In this document: positions 7,079-16,173 of the stretch, in pieces
How the letters are laid out: each line of letters starts with the position of its first letter
Numbering within the stretch: position 1 is the first letter of the stretch
NCBI GenBank assembly: GCA_003477405.1
Contig: QUDE01000005.1
Coordinates: 124,001-188,000 of the forward strand
Direction: 5' to 3'
Origin: Ruminococcaceae bacterium AM07-15
GTDB taxonomy: Bacteria; Bacillota; Clostridia; Oscillospirales; Butyricicoccaceae
Length of the DNA: 64,000 nt
Made by a program: the position numbers and the translations under genes
Notes under the pieces: model-generated
Told to the model about the DNA's origin: nothing
The model's database searches: none
Seen by the model: only the letters and a program-made list of their open reading frames with translations

Positions 7079-7240
7079 ATGTCCCCTATGGACCTTATTT
7101 TGCTGGGAGTGATTTTGGCCCTGGTGGCCCTGGCCGCCCGGTATGTATACAAAGCCAAAAAAAGCGGCTCCCCCTGCATCGGCTGTGACGCCGGAAAGGG
7201 CTGCTGCCACTGTTGCTCCTCGGCCCAAAAGAAAAAATAG
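7079..7240 (+). CDS. FeoB-associated Cys-rich membrane protein
   Basis: 53 residues. It starts with MSPMDLILLGVILALVALAA, one transmembrane helix, then a basic stretch and a short tail with six cysteines (PCIGCDAGKGCCHCC) ending in lysines. This is the layout of the small cysteine-rich protein regularly found behind feoB in Firmicutes and Bacteroidetes, thought to assist iron handling at the pore. AAGGAGG precedes the start and a strong terminator follows. Confidence 0.9.
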   Translation: MSPMDLILLGVILALVALAARYVYKAKKSGSPCIGCDAGKGCCHCCSSAQKKK

Positions 7241-7252
7241 AACTGAGACCCA

Positions 7253-7286
7253 TTTCCCCGGAGGTTTTTCCTCCGGGGAAATTTTT
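7253..7286 (+). terminator. Terminator of the feo operon
   Basis: TTTCCCCGGAGG (7253-7264) pairs with CCTCCGGGGAAA (7270-7281), then TTTTTC. Confidence 0.92.
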
Positions 7287-7421
7287 CTTCCGGATGCTTA
7301 TCTCCTGGAAAAACAGGACGATATAAAAAATAGGTCTATTTTTGTGACAAATTCGCTCTTTTATTCTCTTTCTCTCTGTGCATAGCCCGGGGTTTTCCCG
7401 GCGTCAAAGGAAGTGAAACCA

Positions 7422-9050
7422 ATGGAACCAATGGAGCACTGGCATCCTCAGTACTTCCGTCTGGAAGCAGAGGACACGCCCCCAGAAACCATGCGGCTTC
7501 TGGCCTTTTCCATGGGCTTTGCCGCCCACAGTCCCTTGTGTGCCCTGCGGGGCATGTGGCAGGGCCAGCAGCCGGAATCTTTGGAAATCACCTTGCCCTC
7601 CGGCCCCTGGCAGGCGCTGGAGGCCAAAAGCAATGTGCCCCTGGAAGGAGGCCGGTTCCAGGCCGCCCTCACCCGGGCCGCCTTCGCCCGGCTCAGCCGT
7701 CTGTCGGAGCGTTCTCCCCTCTATGCCGGGGAAAACCTGGACGGGCAAGCGGTGGTCCACCTGTCCCACGAGGATATGGTGGCCTGGATCTTTCTCCTGC
7801 CCCCGGTGGGCCAGGGCCATGAGCTGTCCTCCGACGATCTGCTCCAGGCCCTCATCGAAAAAGGGGTCACCCAGGGGATCGACCTGGAATTTCTCTGCCG
7901 CCTGCCCCACATGGAGGGCCGGTACTTCACCCCCTTCCCTGTGGCCATGGGCCGCACCCCTTCTCCGGGCCAGGACGGCTGGGTGGAAGAGCTGTTCCCC
8001 CGCACCCTCACCCCCTTTCTGTCGGGGAACCTGGAGGACGCCAACTATGTGACCCTCAACCTGGTGCGGAAGGTGAAGGAGGGGGAGACCCTGTGCCGTC
8101 TCCACCCGGCCGTTCCCGGTCAACCCGGCCGGACGGTGCGGGGACGCACCCTGGCCCCTCCCCCCACCAGCTCCCCTTCCCTGGAAGGGGGCCGTGGCAC
8201 CCGGCTTTCCTCCGACGGCCTGTCCCTTCTGGCCGCCCGCAATGGCCATGTGCAGTTTTCCGGCAAAAGCTTTCTGGTGCAGCCGGTGCTGGAGATCTCA
8301 GGGGATGTGACCGCCGAAGACGGAGCGGTGAGCTTCCTGGGCGATGTGTATATCCACGGGGATATGAGCGCAGGGTCCATCCTGCGGGCCACCGGCAATG
8401 TGCAGATCGACGGCGTGGTGGAGGGCTGCCACCTGGAAGCCGGGGAAAACCTGGTGATCTCCCGGGGCGTCCAGGGCCAGGGGGAAGCGGACATCCGGGC
8501 CCACAAAAGCATCTTCACCAAATACATGGAGCACTGCAACGCCTATGCCGGCGAGAGCATCTATGCCGACTGCATCGTGGATTCCAATGTGTACAGTGAC
8601 GGCTGCATTTATGCCTGCACCGGCCGGGGCGTCATCGTGGGCGGCAGCATCCACGCCGCCCAGACGGTATCGGCCCAGACGGTGGGCTCCAAAAATGAGC
8701 GCCCCACCTCCATTTTCCTGGGCGGCAGCCCCAACGAGGAATTTGAGCGGGCCCAGCTCCAGGCCGAGGAAAACAAGGCCCTGGCCCTTCTGGAAACCCT
8801 GGAGGGAAAACCCCAGACGCCCGAGGTGAAAAAGCAGATCTATTCCCAGCGTCTGGCTCTGAAGGTGGTGCAGATGAAGCTGAACCGCCCTGCGAATACC
8901 GATCCGGCCGACAAAGAAAAGGAGGCCGGGAGCGACACCCGCCATCTGTTGTGCGACGCCTGCTATCCGGTGACATCGGTTACCATCGACAGGAAGTTTT
9001 TTCAGGTGACAAAATACACCGCTCCCTGTGCCATCGGTCTTGACGATTGA
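7422..9050 (+). CDS. FapA-like protein (DUF342 / flagellar assembly protein A family)
   Basis: 542 residues. ATG 7422 is preferred over GTG 7413 because AAAGGA (7407-7412) is correctly spaced only for the former. The C-terminal half is a right-handed beta-helix of polar repeats (ISGDVTAEDGAVSFLGDVYIHG, GNVQIDGVVEG, YADCIVDSNVYSDGCIYA), the FapA/bactofilin-like core, followed by a charged coiled coil (about residues 435-500). FapA-type proteins are linked to flagellar or surface-appendage placement and to signalling, yet no flagellar gene is in this window. Its neighbours are CheX and CheY, which suggests a shared sensory or surface function. Exact role unknown. Confidence 0.85.
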   Translation: MEPMEHWHPQYFRLEAEDTPPETMRLLAFSMGFAAHSPLCALRGMWQGQQPESLEITLPSGPWQALEAKSNVPLEGGRFQAALTRAAFARLSRLSERSPLYAGENLDGQAVVHLSHEDMVAWIFLLPPVGQGHELSSDDLLQALIEKGVTQGIDLEFLCRLPHMEGRYFTPFPVAMGRTPSPGQDGWVEELFPRTLTPFLSGNLEDANYVTLNLVRKVKEGETLCRLHPAVPGQPGRTVRGRTLAPPPTSSPSLEGGRGTRLSSDGLSLLAARNGHVQFSGKSFLVQPVLEISGDVTAEDGAVSFLGDVYIHGDMSAGSILRATGNVQIDGVVEGCHLEAGENLVISRGVQGQGEADIRAHKSIFTKYMEHCNAYAGESIYADCIVDSNVYSDGCIYACTGRGVIVGGSIHAAQTVSAQTVGSKNERPTSIFLGGSPNEEFERAQLQAEENKALALLETLEGKPQTPEVKKQIYSQRLALKVVQMKLNRPANTDPADKEKEAGSDTRHLLCDACYPVTSVTIDRKFFQVTKYTAPCAIGLDD

Positions 9051-9069
9051 CCCCCTGTTCGTGTATGAT
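9040..9069 (+). promoter_or_regulatory. Possible promoter for cheX-cheY
   Basis: TTGACG, 18 bases, TATGAT; it overlaps the fapA stop. It leaves a ~125-base leader before cheX with no strong structure. Confidence 0.5.
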
Positions 9070-9199
9070 AATAGTATAAAAATATGTTGGTTTTCCTGCT
9101 CCGCCCCATGGCATGTGTTCTCCTTTCTGCCGTTTTCTTTTGCTCTTTCTTCTTCTTGGAGTCAGACCCAATATTTTTATTTTGAAAGGAGATTACGAC

Positions 9200-9667
9200 T
9201 TGGCAAACACTCTCACGGAACAGGAATTTCTGTCCATCTCAGATCAGGCGCTGCGAAAGATCACCCATCACATGGGGCGGGTGCGTCTTTTCTCCCAGCA
9301 ACCGGAACCATCTGAGGATATGTGCACGGTCTATACCACTTTTGAAGGCGACTATCAAGGCAGCCTGATTCTGTGTATGGACAGGGATTTTCTGCTTCAC
9401 CTGGCCCAGCAGGTGCTGGATGCCAACGATGTAACCCCCCAGGACATGGAAGACACCGCCAAAGAATTCTTCAATGTGCTCTGCGGAAATGTATCCGCCG
9501 GGCTACACCAAAGCGCCGGGCTTTCCACCCGGTTCCGCATCCCCCAGTTCCGCTGCGGGCCTGTGGTTCCTGTGCCGGAACCATGCCGTATGCTTTTCTA
9601 TACCAGCTGCCGCCAGGAGGGGCTTCAGCTGATTCATTATCCTCTTCCCCTCCTCAAAGCGTTGTAA
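9200..9667 (+). CDS. cheX: CheX/CheC-type CheY-P phosphatase
   Basis: 155 residues, from a TTG start at 9200 chosen because AAAGGAG lies 8 bases upstream; the longer in-frame ATG at 9113 would give an unlikely hydrophobic extension with no ribosome site. The catalytic signature of this phosphatase family, E-x2-N-x22-P, is exactly present: EFFN followed 22 residues later by the proline of RIPQF. CheX dephosphorylates phosphorylated CheY. A single-domain CheY lies 37 bases downstream, making a matched kinase-output/phosphatase pair, although no CheA is in the window. Confidence 0.82.
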   Translation: MANTLTEQEFLSISDQALRKITHHMGRVRLFSQQPEPSEDMCTVYTTFEGDYQGSLILCMDRDFLLHLAQQVLDANDVTPQDMEDTAKEFFNVLCGNVSAGLHQSAGLSTRFRIPQFRCGPVVPVPEPCRMLFYTSCRQEGLQLIHYPLPLLKAL

Positions 9668-9704
9668 CGCAACTATCTTTCAGATAAAGGAGCGTGATCC
9701 ACCC

Positions 9705-10079
9705 ATGTCCAAAAAGATTTTGGTTGTGGACGATTCCCGCATTGCTCAGCTGCAGCTGCAAAAGATTCTGGCCGATTCCGATTATGAAGTAGTGGGATGC
9801 TGTCAGTCCGGCGAAGAAGCCCTGGAACTGTATGACAAACTCTCTCCGGACCTTGTGACCATGGACATTCTGATGCCCGGCATGGATGGGCTGGAAGCCG
9901 CCCGTCTGCTTCTGCAGAAGGACCCCAAAGCCCATGTGCTCATGGTTTCTTCCCTGGCCTACGACGACACCATCGACGAAGCCGCACGCATCGGCGCCGC
10001 GGGTTTTGTCTATAAGCCCTTTGACGGCGAGCAGCTCTTCGCCGCTTTGAGCAAGATTTTTCCTGCGGTCTCCGCCTGA
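9705..10079 (+). CDS. cheY: Single-domain response regulator (CheY-like)
   Basis: 124 residues, receiver domain only. It shows the acidic pair in VVDDSR, the phospho-acceptor aspartate in LVTMDILMPGMDG, the conserved Ser/Thr position in MVSSLAYDD and the lysine in VYKPF. There is no output domain, so it acts by protein contact. It is likely the substrate of the preceding CheX. A strong terminator follows. The partner histidine kinase is not in the window. Confidence 0.92.
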   Translation: MSKKILVVDDSRIAQLQLQKILADSDYEVVGCCQSGEEALELYDKLSPDLVTMDILMPGMDGLEAARLLLQKDPKAHVLMVSSLAYDDTIDEAARIGAAGFVYKPFDGEQLFAALSKIFPAVSA

Positions 10080-10122
10080 TGTCATCTGAAAAACGGCCTG
10101 TGATCCCCTTTTCACAGGCGCC

Positions 10123-10155
10123 TCCCCCCGGCCCCAAGGCCGGGGGGATTTTTTT
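10123..10155 (+). terminator. Terminator after cheY
   Basis: TCCCCCCGGCC/GGCCGGGGGGA stem with a seven-T run. Confidence 0.9.
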
Positions 10156-10253
10156 GCGCCGCACCCTTTCCCTCCTCGGAGCATACCATGGGCGTGGGGC
10201 GATGGGAAACCCCGTCTCCCCATGCCCATTTTTCCATTCAGGAGGTTTTTCCC

Positions 10254-11117
10254 ATGGCGGATATCAAACAGGATCTGCTGTCCCTGCAGTACAGCACCAG
10301 CTTCTCCCTCAGCGGCATGGAGGAAGCCAACATTGACTTGCAGCTTTCGGTGGCTCCCCCGCCCCCATCCACCCTGACAGGTGTTGTCACCGACGGCGAA
10401 ACTCCGGTGGCCGATGCCACCGTCAAGGTCTTTGACAGCGCCGGTATGCCCTATCAGCACACCCTCACCGACGCATCCGGCCTGTATTCCATCACCGGTC
10501 TGCCTGCGGGAAGCTATACCGTGGCCGCCGCCAAGGAGGGCTATCTCCTCTCCCCGGCCGCCGGTGTTACCCTCTCCGCCGGTTCCACCCAGGACATTCC
10601 TCTGCTGCTCACCCCGGAACCCACCCTGTCCCTGGGCACCATCGCCGGCGTGCTGTCGGTGCTCCAGCCGGAGGGGGCTCCCCTGCCCCTGGGCGGCGCC
10701 AAAATCACCCTGTTTTCCTCTACCGGGGAAACGGTGGCCGTCACCACTTCCGCCCCCGACGGAGAATTCGCCTTCTATGACCTGGCCGATGGGGTCTATA
10801 CTCTGACGGCCTCGGCCCAGGGCTACCTCTCCGCCGGGAATATGCTGGCCACCGTCACAAAAGGCGGCGTGGTGAATGTGACCATGGCCATGCAGGTGGA
10901 CAGCCGCACCTACAACGGCACGGTGTCCGGCATCATCCGCAACAGTTCCGGCCAGGCGGTGGCCGGGTGCTTTGTGGGCCTGTATCGGGTGACCACCATC
11001 CAGGGCGTGACCACCGAAACCCTGGTGGCCACCACCAAAACCAACAGCGAGGGCAAATATCTTTTCGGCGGCGTGCTGGCCGGGGATTATCTGGTCAAAG
11101 CCAAGCTGGAGCAGTAA
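10254..11117 (+). CDS. Protein of three carboxypeptidase-regulatory-like repeats
   Basis: 287 residues. The start at 10254 follows AGGAGG at 10240-10245. After a short N-terminus it consists of three beta-sandwich repeats of the carboxypeptidase regulatory-like (CarboxypepD_reg) type: LTGVVTDGETPVADATVKV...GLYSITGLPAGSYTV, a second from about IAGVLSVLQ to GEFAFYDLADGVYTLTA, and a third from VSGIIRNSSGQAVAGCFV to KYLFGGVLAGDYLVKA. There is no signal peptide, anchor or SLH repeat, unusual for a fold mostly found outside the cell; export could be non-classical or the protein could be cytosolic. Function unknown. Confidence 0.8.
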   Translation: MADIKQDLLSLQYSTSFSLSGMEEANIDLQLSVAPPPPSTLTGVVTDGETPVADATVKVFDSAGMPYQHTLTDASGLYSITGLPAGSYTVAAAKEGYLLSPAAGVTLSAGSTQDIPLLLTPEPTLSLGTIAGVLSVLQPEGAPLPLGGAKITLFSSTGETVAVTTSAPDGEFAFYDLADGVYTLTASAQGYLSAGNMLATVTKGGVVNVTMAMQVDSRTYNGTVSGIIRNSSGQAVAGCFVGLYRVTTIQGVTTETLVATTKTNSEGKYLFGGVLAGDYLVKAKLEQ

Positions 11118-11215
11118 ACAAACTCTGTCAAAGCCCACCCTGCCCCTTCTCCTTACGGGAAGGGGCAGAGCATCGGGCCGACCTGACCCTCTTTCCCCCT
11201 GCTCCTGCCGGAGCC

Positions 11216-11578
11216 ATGGTGGATCTGCTCTGTCCCTGTCCCGGGGACTGGGCCTGTCTGGATCTGCCCGGCGGAAACCGGCGTTTCCACTCCTTTTTTC
11301 ATGCCGGACGGATCTTCTTTTCCGCCCTTCCCCCCGGCCCGGGCTTTCTCACCCTGGGCCGGGGAAACAGGCGGGCCTACATCGGCCTGTTTCTGCCTCC
11401 TGGAGAGCATATCGCCCTTTCTTTTTCCTGGGAAAATTTCTGTTTTTCCTTTACCCGAGAGCCCTTTTTACCCCCGGATTTTTTGGTTTATCTTTCCTCT
11501 GATAGAAAACTCACCCAAGAACAATCCGTTCTAATAAGGGATTTTCTAGAATATTTTGGGCTATACTGGTTTTGGTGA
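11216..11578 (+). CDS. Hypothetical protein (120 aa), uncertain
   Basis: Not recognised. The frame is open from well upstream, and ATG 11216 is the first plausible start after the preceding gene; its ribosome site is weak. The product has alternating hydrophobic and glycine/proline stretches (LPPGPGFLTLG, LFLPPGEHIALSFSW) that could form a beta-rich domain, and ends with a charged helix (LTQEQSVLIRDFLEYFG). The last codons overlap the promoter area of the next gene. It may be a partner of the repeat protein upstream, or a chance frame in GC-rich DNA. The 98 bases between the two genes hold a CTGCCCCTTC/GAAGGGGCAG hairpin without a T-tract. Confidence 0.4.
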   Translation: MVDLLCPCPGDWACLDLPGGNRRFHSFFHAGRIFFSALPPGPGFLTLGRGNRRAYIGLFLPPGEHIALSFSWENFCFSFTREPFLPPDFLVYLSSDRKLTQEQSVLIRDFLEYFGLYWFW

Positions 11579-11583
11579 TTCCT

Positions 11584-11802
11584 ATGTGGCAATATCGAAG
11601 GATCCGGGATCTGCGGGAGGATCTGGATATGACCCAACAAGAGATAGGCGAAGCTCTCGGGTTTTCCCAGCGCACTTACGCCTATTACGAAAGCGGCCAG
11701 CGGATGATCCCTCCCCATGTGCTCTGTGCTTTGGCGGATTTTCACCAAGTAAGCGTGGATTATATCCTGGAGCGTACCGATCAGAAAAAAATCAACCGAT
11801 AA
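11584..11802 (+). CDS. XRE-family HTH regulator (72 aa)
   Basis: Short cro/CI-type HTH protein: RRIRDLREDLDMTQQEIGEALG, RTYAYYESGQRMIPPHV and SVDYILERTD. The start follows GGTGAT with 4-base spacing, the same arrangement as the 3492 regulator gene. TATACT at 11561-11566 may be its -10. It is a paralogue of the 3677-3877 protein. It is followed by a strong shared terminator facing rpoD. Target unknown. Confidence 0.85.
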   Translation: MWQYRRIRDLREDLDMTQQEIGEALGFSQRTYAYYESGQRMIPPHVLCALADFHQVSVDYILERTDQKKINR

Positions 11803-11824
11803 CACCAAATACACCTTTCCCTGA

Positions 11825-11866
11825 AAAACCCCCTGCACTTTTTATTGTGCAGGGGGTTTTTATTTT
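11825..11866. terminator. Bidirectional terminator between the XRE gene and rpoD
   Basis: AAAACCCCCTGCAC/GTGCAGGGGGTTTT with T-runs on one strand and A-runs on the other, so it can end both convergent transcripts. Confidence 0.9.
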
Positions 11867-11873
11867 CTCAGCA

Positions 11874-13034
11874 TCAATTCAAAAAGTCTTTCAGCTTTTT
11901 GCTGCGGGAGGGATGGCGCAGTTTCCGCAGGGCCTTGGCCTCGATCTGGCGGATGCGTTCTCTTGTCACATTGAACTCCTTGCCCACCTCTTCCAGAGTG
12001 CGGGTGCGGCCATCCTCAATGCCGAAGCGCAGGCGCAGCACCTTTTCCTCCCGGGGGGTCAGGGTCTTGAGCACCTCTACCAGCTGCTCTTTCAGCAAAG
12101 TGAAGGAAGCCACTTCTGCCGGTTCGGGAGCATCGTCGTCGGGGATAAAGTCGCCCAGATGGCTGTCCTCTTCCTCGCCGATGGGGGTTTCCAGGCTCAC
12201 CGGCTCCTGGGCGATCTTCATGATCTCCCGCACCTTGTCGGCGGGGATGCCCATCTCGTCGGCGATCTCCTCGGGAGAGGGATCGTGGCCCAGCTCCTGA
12301 AGCAGCTGACGGGACACACGGATGACCTTGTTGATGGTTTCCACCATATGCACCGGGATACGGATGGTGCGGGCCTGGTCGGCGATGGCCCGGGTGATGG
12401 CCTGGCGAATCCACCAGGTGGCGTAAGTGGAGAACTTATAGCCCTTGGTGTAATCGAATTTCTCCACCGCTTTGATCAGGCCCAGGTTGCCCTCCTGGAT
12501 CAGGTCCAAAAACAGCATTCCCCGGCCCACATACCGCTTAGCAATGGACACCACCAGACGCAGGTTGGCTTCGGCCAGGCGCTTTTTGGCCTTTTCGTCC
12601 CCTTCCAGCATCCGCTTGGCCAGCTCGATTTCCTCATCGGGGGACAGCAGGTCCACCTTGCCGATCTCCTTCAGATACATCCGCACCGGGTCGTCGATGG
12701 CCAGACCTTCCGCTAAAACGGTATCGTCGGGCACTTCTTCCTCGTGGATGTCCTGGATCTCCTGCAGGTCCGGATCGTCCAGATCCATCAGGGGCACTTC
12801 CGGCAGGCCGTCTTCCTCTTCCACCGCGATGCCGATGCCCATCTGCTCCAGCATCTCCATCATTTTGTCCTGCTGCTTGCTGTCCAGCTCCAGCTCGTCA
12901 ATGGCCAGATTCAGCTCTTTCATGGTGATTTTGCCGTTTTTCTTGGCATTGTCCAGCAGAGCCTTGATGATCTGCTGCTTGCTCTGGGTCCCCTCCTGGT
13001 TTTTGTCGTTTTTCTTGTTCTTGTCTTCCGCCAT
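11874..13034 (-). CDS. rpoD: RNA polymerase primary sigma factor RpoD/SigA
   Basis: 386 residues. The start at 13034 follows GGAGGAAT; the longer frame runs into dnaG. A reduced region 1.1 is followed by region 1.2 ([22 protein letters not shown]), the 2.1-2.4 block containing [36 protein letters not shown] and [15 protein letters not shown], region 3, and region 4 ending [18 protein letters not shown]. It recognises -35/-10 promoters of exactly the kind seen throughout this window (TTGACA-17-TATACT). It lies 2 bases after dnaG in the classical macromolecular-synthesis cluster. Confidence 0.98.
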   Translation of the reverse strand: MAEDKNKKNDKNQEGTQSKQQIIKALLDNAKKNGKITMKELNLAIDELELDSKQQDKMMEMLEQMGIGIAVEEEDGLPEVPLMDLDDPDLQEIQDIHEEEVPDDTVLAEGLAIDDPVRMYLKEIGKVDLLSPDEEIELAKRMLEGDEKAKKRLAEANLRLVVSIAKRYVGRGMLFLDLIQEGNLGLIKAVEKFDYTKGYKFSTYATWWIRQAITRAIADQARTIRIPVHMVETINKVIRVSRQLLQELGHDPSPEEIADEMGIPADKVREIMKIAQEPVSLETPIGEEEDSHLGDFIPDDDAPEPAEVASFTLLKEQLVEVLKTLTPREEKVLRLRFGIEDGRTRTLEEVGKEFNVTRERIRQIEAKALRKLRHPSRSKKLKDFLN

Positions 13035-13036
13035 TC

Positions 13037-14806
13037 TTACATTCCTCCACGCTCTTGCTGCCGCCGGAGCCGGCGCTGGGCCAGCTCCAGAAGGGCCGCA
13101 TCGTCTTGTTCTTCGGTCTGATTTTTCTTTTTGATATATTCCATCTCGATCACCGAGAGATAATCTTCCAATGCCCGCTGGGGGTCCTGCACCGGCGGCT
13201 CCTTGGCCACCAGCCTGGCCAGCGTCTCCCCTTCTTCCGGGGAAAGGAGGCTCATGCACAGCCCCAGGCTGGTCTCCTCCCCTTGCTGCCGCCGCTTGAG
13301 AAGCAGTTCATAGATCTTTCCCAAAAAGGGAGAGGAAAACTGCTCCGGCTGCAGCCGTGAGGACACCCGGTCCAGAAGCTCCCCGTGGGAAAACAGCAGG
13401 GCCACAAGCCCTTCTTCCCGCCGGGCCGAGCGCACATTGTCATAGTGCAGCTCCCGGGCAGCGGGCTGGGCGGCCCGAGCGGGCTGCATGGCCTGCCGTT
13501 CCTGTTGTGCTTTGGCCTGCCAGGCCCGGCGCTTCCGCTGCCGCTCCACCTCTTCCAGCATGGATTCCGGGCTGACTCCCGCCTTCTCCGCCGCCTGCCG
13601 GGAGAAGATCTCCCGTTCCACGGCGCTGGGGATGGCGCAGAGCAGCAAGGCCGCCTGCTGGAGAAACTCCACCCGATCTTCGGTCTCTTCCAGATCGAAC
13701 CGGGCGGCAATCTCGCTGAGCCGGTACTGAATATCGCTGTCCGATTTTTCCAGCAGATCCCGGAAGGCGCCCGGGCCGTTTTTCCGGATATACTCGTCCG
13801 GGTCCTTGGCCCCGCTCATACGCAGCACCCGCACCTTGAGGCCGGTGGGTGTCAGCAGGTCGATGGCTCGCTGGGCGGCTTTCTTTCCCGCCTCGTCGCT
13901 GTCATAACAGATGATCACCTGCTCCTTGCCTCGGGAGGCCATCAACCGGGCCTGCTCCTTTGTGAGGGAGGTGCCCAGGCTGGCCACGGCGCTTTGGAAC
14001 CCGGCCTGGTGGAGGGCGATCACATCCATATACCCTTCGGCCAGAAGGAAAAAATCCCCTTTGGATTTTTTGGCGAAGTTCATGGCGAACAGGTTCTGGC
14101 TTTTCTGGAACACCGGGGTATCAGAGGAGTTTAAATATTTGGGCATACTATCGTCCATCACCCGTCCGCCGAAGGCGATGACCCGGCCCTGGATGTCGAT
14201 GATGGGGAACATGACCCGGTTTCGGAACCGGTCATAGACCCCGCCGCTTTTGTTCTGCACCACAAGGCCGCATTCCAGCATTTCCCCTTTGGTAAAGCCC
14301 TTGGCTGTCATGGCATGGATCAGGCTGTCCCAGCTGTCGGGAGCAAAGCCCAGGCCGAAATGCTTCAGAGTTCCCGGGGACAGGCCCCGGCCCAGAAGAT
14401 AGGAAAGGCCCCCTTTTCCTTCGGGGGAATAGAGCTTTTCCACATAGAACCGGGCGCTTTCGGTGCACAGGGCAATGAGCCTTTTCCGCTTCTCCCCATA
14501 GGAGGGCCCGGTGTCTTCGGGGACTTCCATTCCCACCTGGGCGGCCAGATGGCGCACCGCTTCGGGGAAGGTCATGTTTTCCATCTGCATGACGAAGTTG
14601 ATGACTCCGCCCCCGGCGCCGCAGCCGAAGCAATGGTAGATCTGCTTATCCCGGGACACCGAGAAGGAGGGTGTTTTTTCGTTGTGGAAGGGACACAGGC
14701 CAAAGTAGTTGGAGCCGCTTTTTTTCAGCTTCACATACCGGCTGACGATGTCATAAATATCGCATCGTGCGGTGAGTTCCTGCAAAAAACTTTCTGGTAA
14801 CGCCAT
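13037..14806 (-). CDS. dnaG: DNA primase DnaG
   Basis: 589 residues. The N-terminal CHC2 zinc finger is seen as [12 protein letters not shown] and HCFGCGAGG; then the RNA-polymerase/TOPRIM core with the glutamate in [10 protein letters not shown] and the DSDEAG acidic cluster; then a C-terminal helicase-binding region (about 430-589). It makes RNA primers at the replication fork. GGGGGGAG precedes the start. It lies between dgt upstream and rpoD downstream, all on the minus strand, though 296 bases of repeats separate dgt from dnaG. Confidence 0.98.
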   Translation of the reverse strand: MALPESFLQELTARCDIYDIVSRYVKLKKSGSNYFGLCPFHNEKTPSFSVSRDKQIYHCFGCGAGGGVINFVMQMENMTFPEAVRHLAAQVGMEVPEDTGPSYGEKRKRLIALCTESARFYVEKLYSPEGKGGLSYLLGRGLSPGTLKHFGLGFAPDSWDSLIHAMTAKGFTKGEMLECGLVVQNKSGGVYDRFRNRVMFPIIDIQGRVIAFGGRVMDDSMPKYLNSSDTPVFQKSQNLFAMNFAKKSKGDFFLLAEGYMDVIALHQAGFQSAVASLGTSLTKEQARLMASRGKEQVIICYDSDEAGKKAAQRAIDLLTPTGLKVRVLRMSGAKDPDEYIRKNGPGAFRDLLEKSDSDIQYRLSEIAARFDLEETEDRVEFLQQAALLLCAIPSAVEREIFSRQAAEKAGVSPESMLEEVERQRKRRAWQAKAQQERQAMQPARAAQPAARELHYDNVRSARREEGLVALLFSHGELLDRVSSRLQPEQFSSPFLGKIYELLLKRRQQGEETSLGLCMSLLSPEEGETLARLVAKEPPVQDPQRALEDYLSVIEMEYIKKKNQTEEQDDAALLELAQRRLRRQQERGGM

Positions 14807-14837
14807 CTTTTCTCCCCCCTCTGTCCAGGCAGCGTGC

Positions 14838-15102
14838 TGCTGGCGGAGTGCCTCCGGCAGCGTGACGCTGCACCCGTTCCTTTCTTTGCCTCATCGAATG
14901 CAACCAGCCCTAGCTCTGTTACTCAGTGCGGCAGCACAATATGGCTGTCCGGACACCGGACCAGCGTGACGCTGCACCCATACTGCGCTCCCGCGCTAAG
15001 CAATCAAACCAAGGCTTTTCTGCGAGACTTAGCCCCTTCTTTGTCTTTCTACACACAACCTGCCCAGCGCGGTAGCACAATATGGCCGTCCGGACGCCGG
15101 AC
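14838..15102. repeat. Repeat cluster (families R3 and R4) between dgt and dnaG
   Basis: No gene is visible here. It contains an R4-like palindrome (GGCGGAGTGCCTCCGGC), an inverted R3 copy (14878-14965, matching the complement of 36776-36850), a more diverged direct R3-like part near 14988, and a second inverted R3-like part at 15045-15100 that best matches 53440-53500. GTCCGG-rich palindromes follow two of them (TGTCCGGACACCGGAC). Confidence 0.75.
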
Positions 15103-16101
15103 TCAAATCTGCCACGATTGGGGGATATATAGACGGGAGAACACATCCACCGCAAAGCGGTCGGTCATGCCGGCCACATAATCGCAGGCGGCCCGCTCGG
15201 CCCCCTCCTGCAAGGCGATCTGCATATAATCGGTGGGCAGATCGTCGGCGTTCTCCGAAAAATGCCGGTAGAGCTGGGTGAGCACCCATTGCCCTTTCCG
15301 CTCCTCCCCCTTGGCCCGGGGGTTCTGGTACACATGGCGGAACATAAAATCCCGCATCTCCAGCATGGCCTCTTCCAGCAGAGGCGGCAGGCCGATCTCC
15401 CCTTCTTCCTCTCCATAGGTCAGAAGACCGTTTACCAAAGTGTCGATGCGCTGGGAATGGGTCTGGCCCAGCACACTGCGCAAAGACGCCGGAATATCCT
15501 GGGGTGAGAGAATGTCCCCCCGGATGGCGTCGTCGATGTCATGGTTGAGATAGGCGATCCGGTCGGCATAATGGACGATGCGCCCTTCCATGGTGTCGGC
15601 TTTTTTCTTGCCGGTGTGGCACAAAATGCCGTCCCGCACCTCCATGGTCAGGTTCAGGCCCTCGCCGCCCTTTTCCAGCCGGTCCACCACCCGCAGGCTT
15701 TGCTCGTTGTGGGCAAAGCCCCCGGGCACCACTTCCCCCAGCGCCTGTTCTCCGGCGTGGCCGAAGGCGGTGTGCCCCAGGTCATGACCCAGGGCGATGG
15801 CCTCCGTCAGGTCCTCGTTGAGCCGCAAGCCCCGGGCCACCGTGCGGGAGATCTGGGAGACCTCCAGGGTATGGGTCAGCCGGGTGCGGTAATGGTCCCC
15901 TTCCGGGGACAGAAACACCTGGGTTTTGTGTTTCAGCCTGCGGAATGCCTTGGAATGGATGATCCTGTCCCGATCCCGCATAAAACAGGTGCGGCTGGGA
16001 GATTCCTCCTGGGGCGTGAGCCGGCCGCGGGATGCGCTTGCCAGACAAGCCCCTTTCTGCAAGGTGCGCTCTTCCAGCTCTTCCAGTCGTTTTCGTATCA
16101 C
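15103..16101 (-). CDS. dgt: Deoxyguanosinetriphosphate triphosphohydrolase-like HD protein
   Basis: 332 residues. The HD metal site is visible as TRLTHTLEVSQ, ALGHDLGHTAFGHAGE, and later ADRIAYLNHDIDDA. Dgt-type enzymes hydrolyse dNTPs to nucleoside and triphosphate, tuning dNTP pools. The GTG start at 16101 is set by GGGAGGGG about 9 bases upstream; an ATG seen nearby is out of frame. Its place ahead of dnaG and rpoD is common in Clostridia and fits a replication-linked role. Confidence 0.92.
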   Translation of the reverse strand: MIRKRLEELEERTLQKGACLASASRGRLTPQEESPSRTCFMRDRDRIIHSKAFRRLKHKTQVFLSPEGDHYRTRLTHTLEVSQISRTVARGLRLNEDLTEAIALGHDLGHTAFGHAGEQALGEVVPGGFAHNEQSLRVVDRLEKGGEGLNLTMEVRDGILCHTGKKKADTMEGRIVHYADRIAYLNHDIDDAIRGDILSPQDIPASLRSVLGQTHSQRIDTLVNGLLTYGEEEGEIGLPPLLEEAMLEMRDFMFRHVYQNPRAKGEERKGQWVLTQLYRHFSENADDLPTDYMQIALQEGAERAACDYVAGMTDRFAVDVFSRLYIPQSWQI

Positions 16102-16173
16102 AGGGCATCCCCTCCCTTTATATAATACGCCAAAAAGACCTGTTTTCCTTCTTTTCCGGGGAAAATTTTTTCT

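Noticed and set aside
7287..7412. Leader before the fapA-like gene considered as a cyclic-di-GMP riboswitch
   Set aside because: A CCGGG/CCCGG stem and GAAACC-like text are present, but the conserved core of the known cyclic-di-GMP aptamers is not recognisable.
9113..9199. In-frame N-terminal extension of the CheX protein
   Set aside because: The ATG at 9113 lacks a ribosome site and adds a non-family hydrophobic stretch, whereas TTG 9200 is 8 bases from AAAGGAG.
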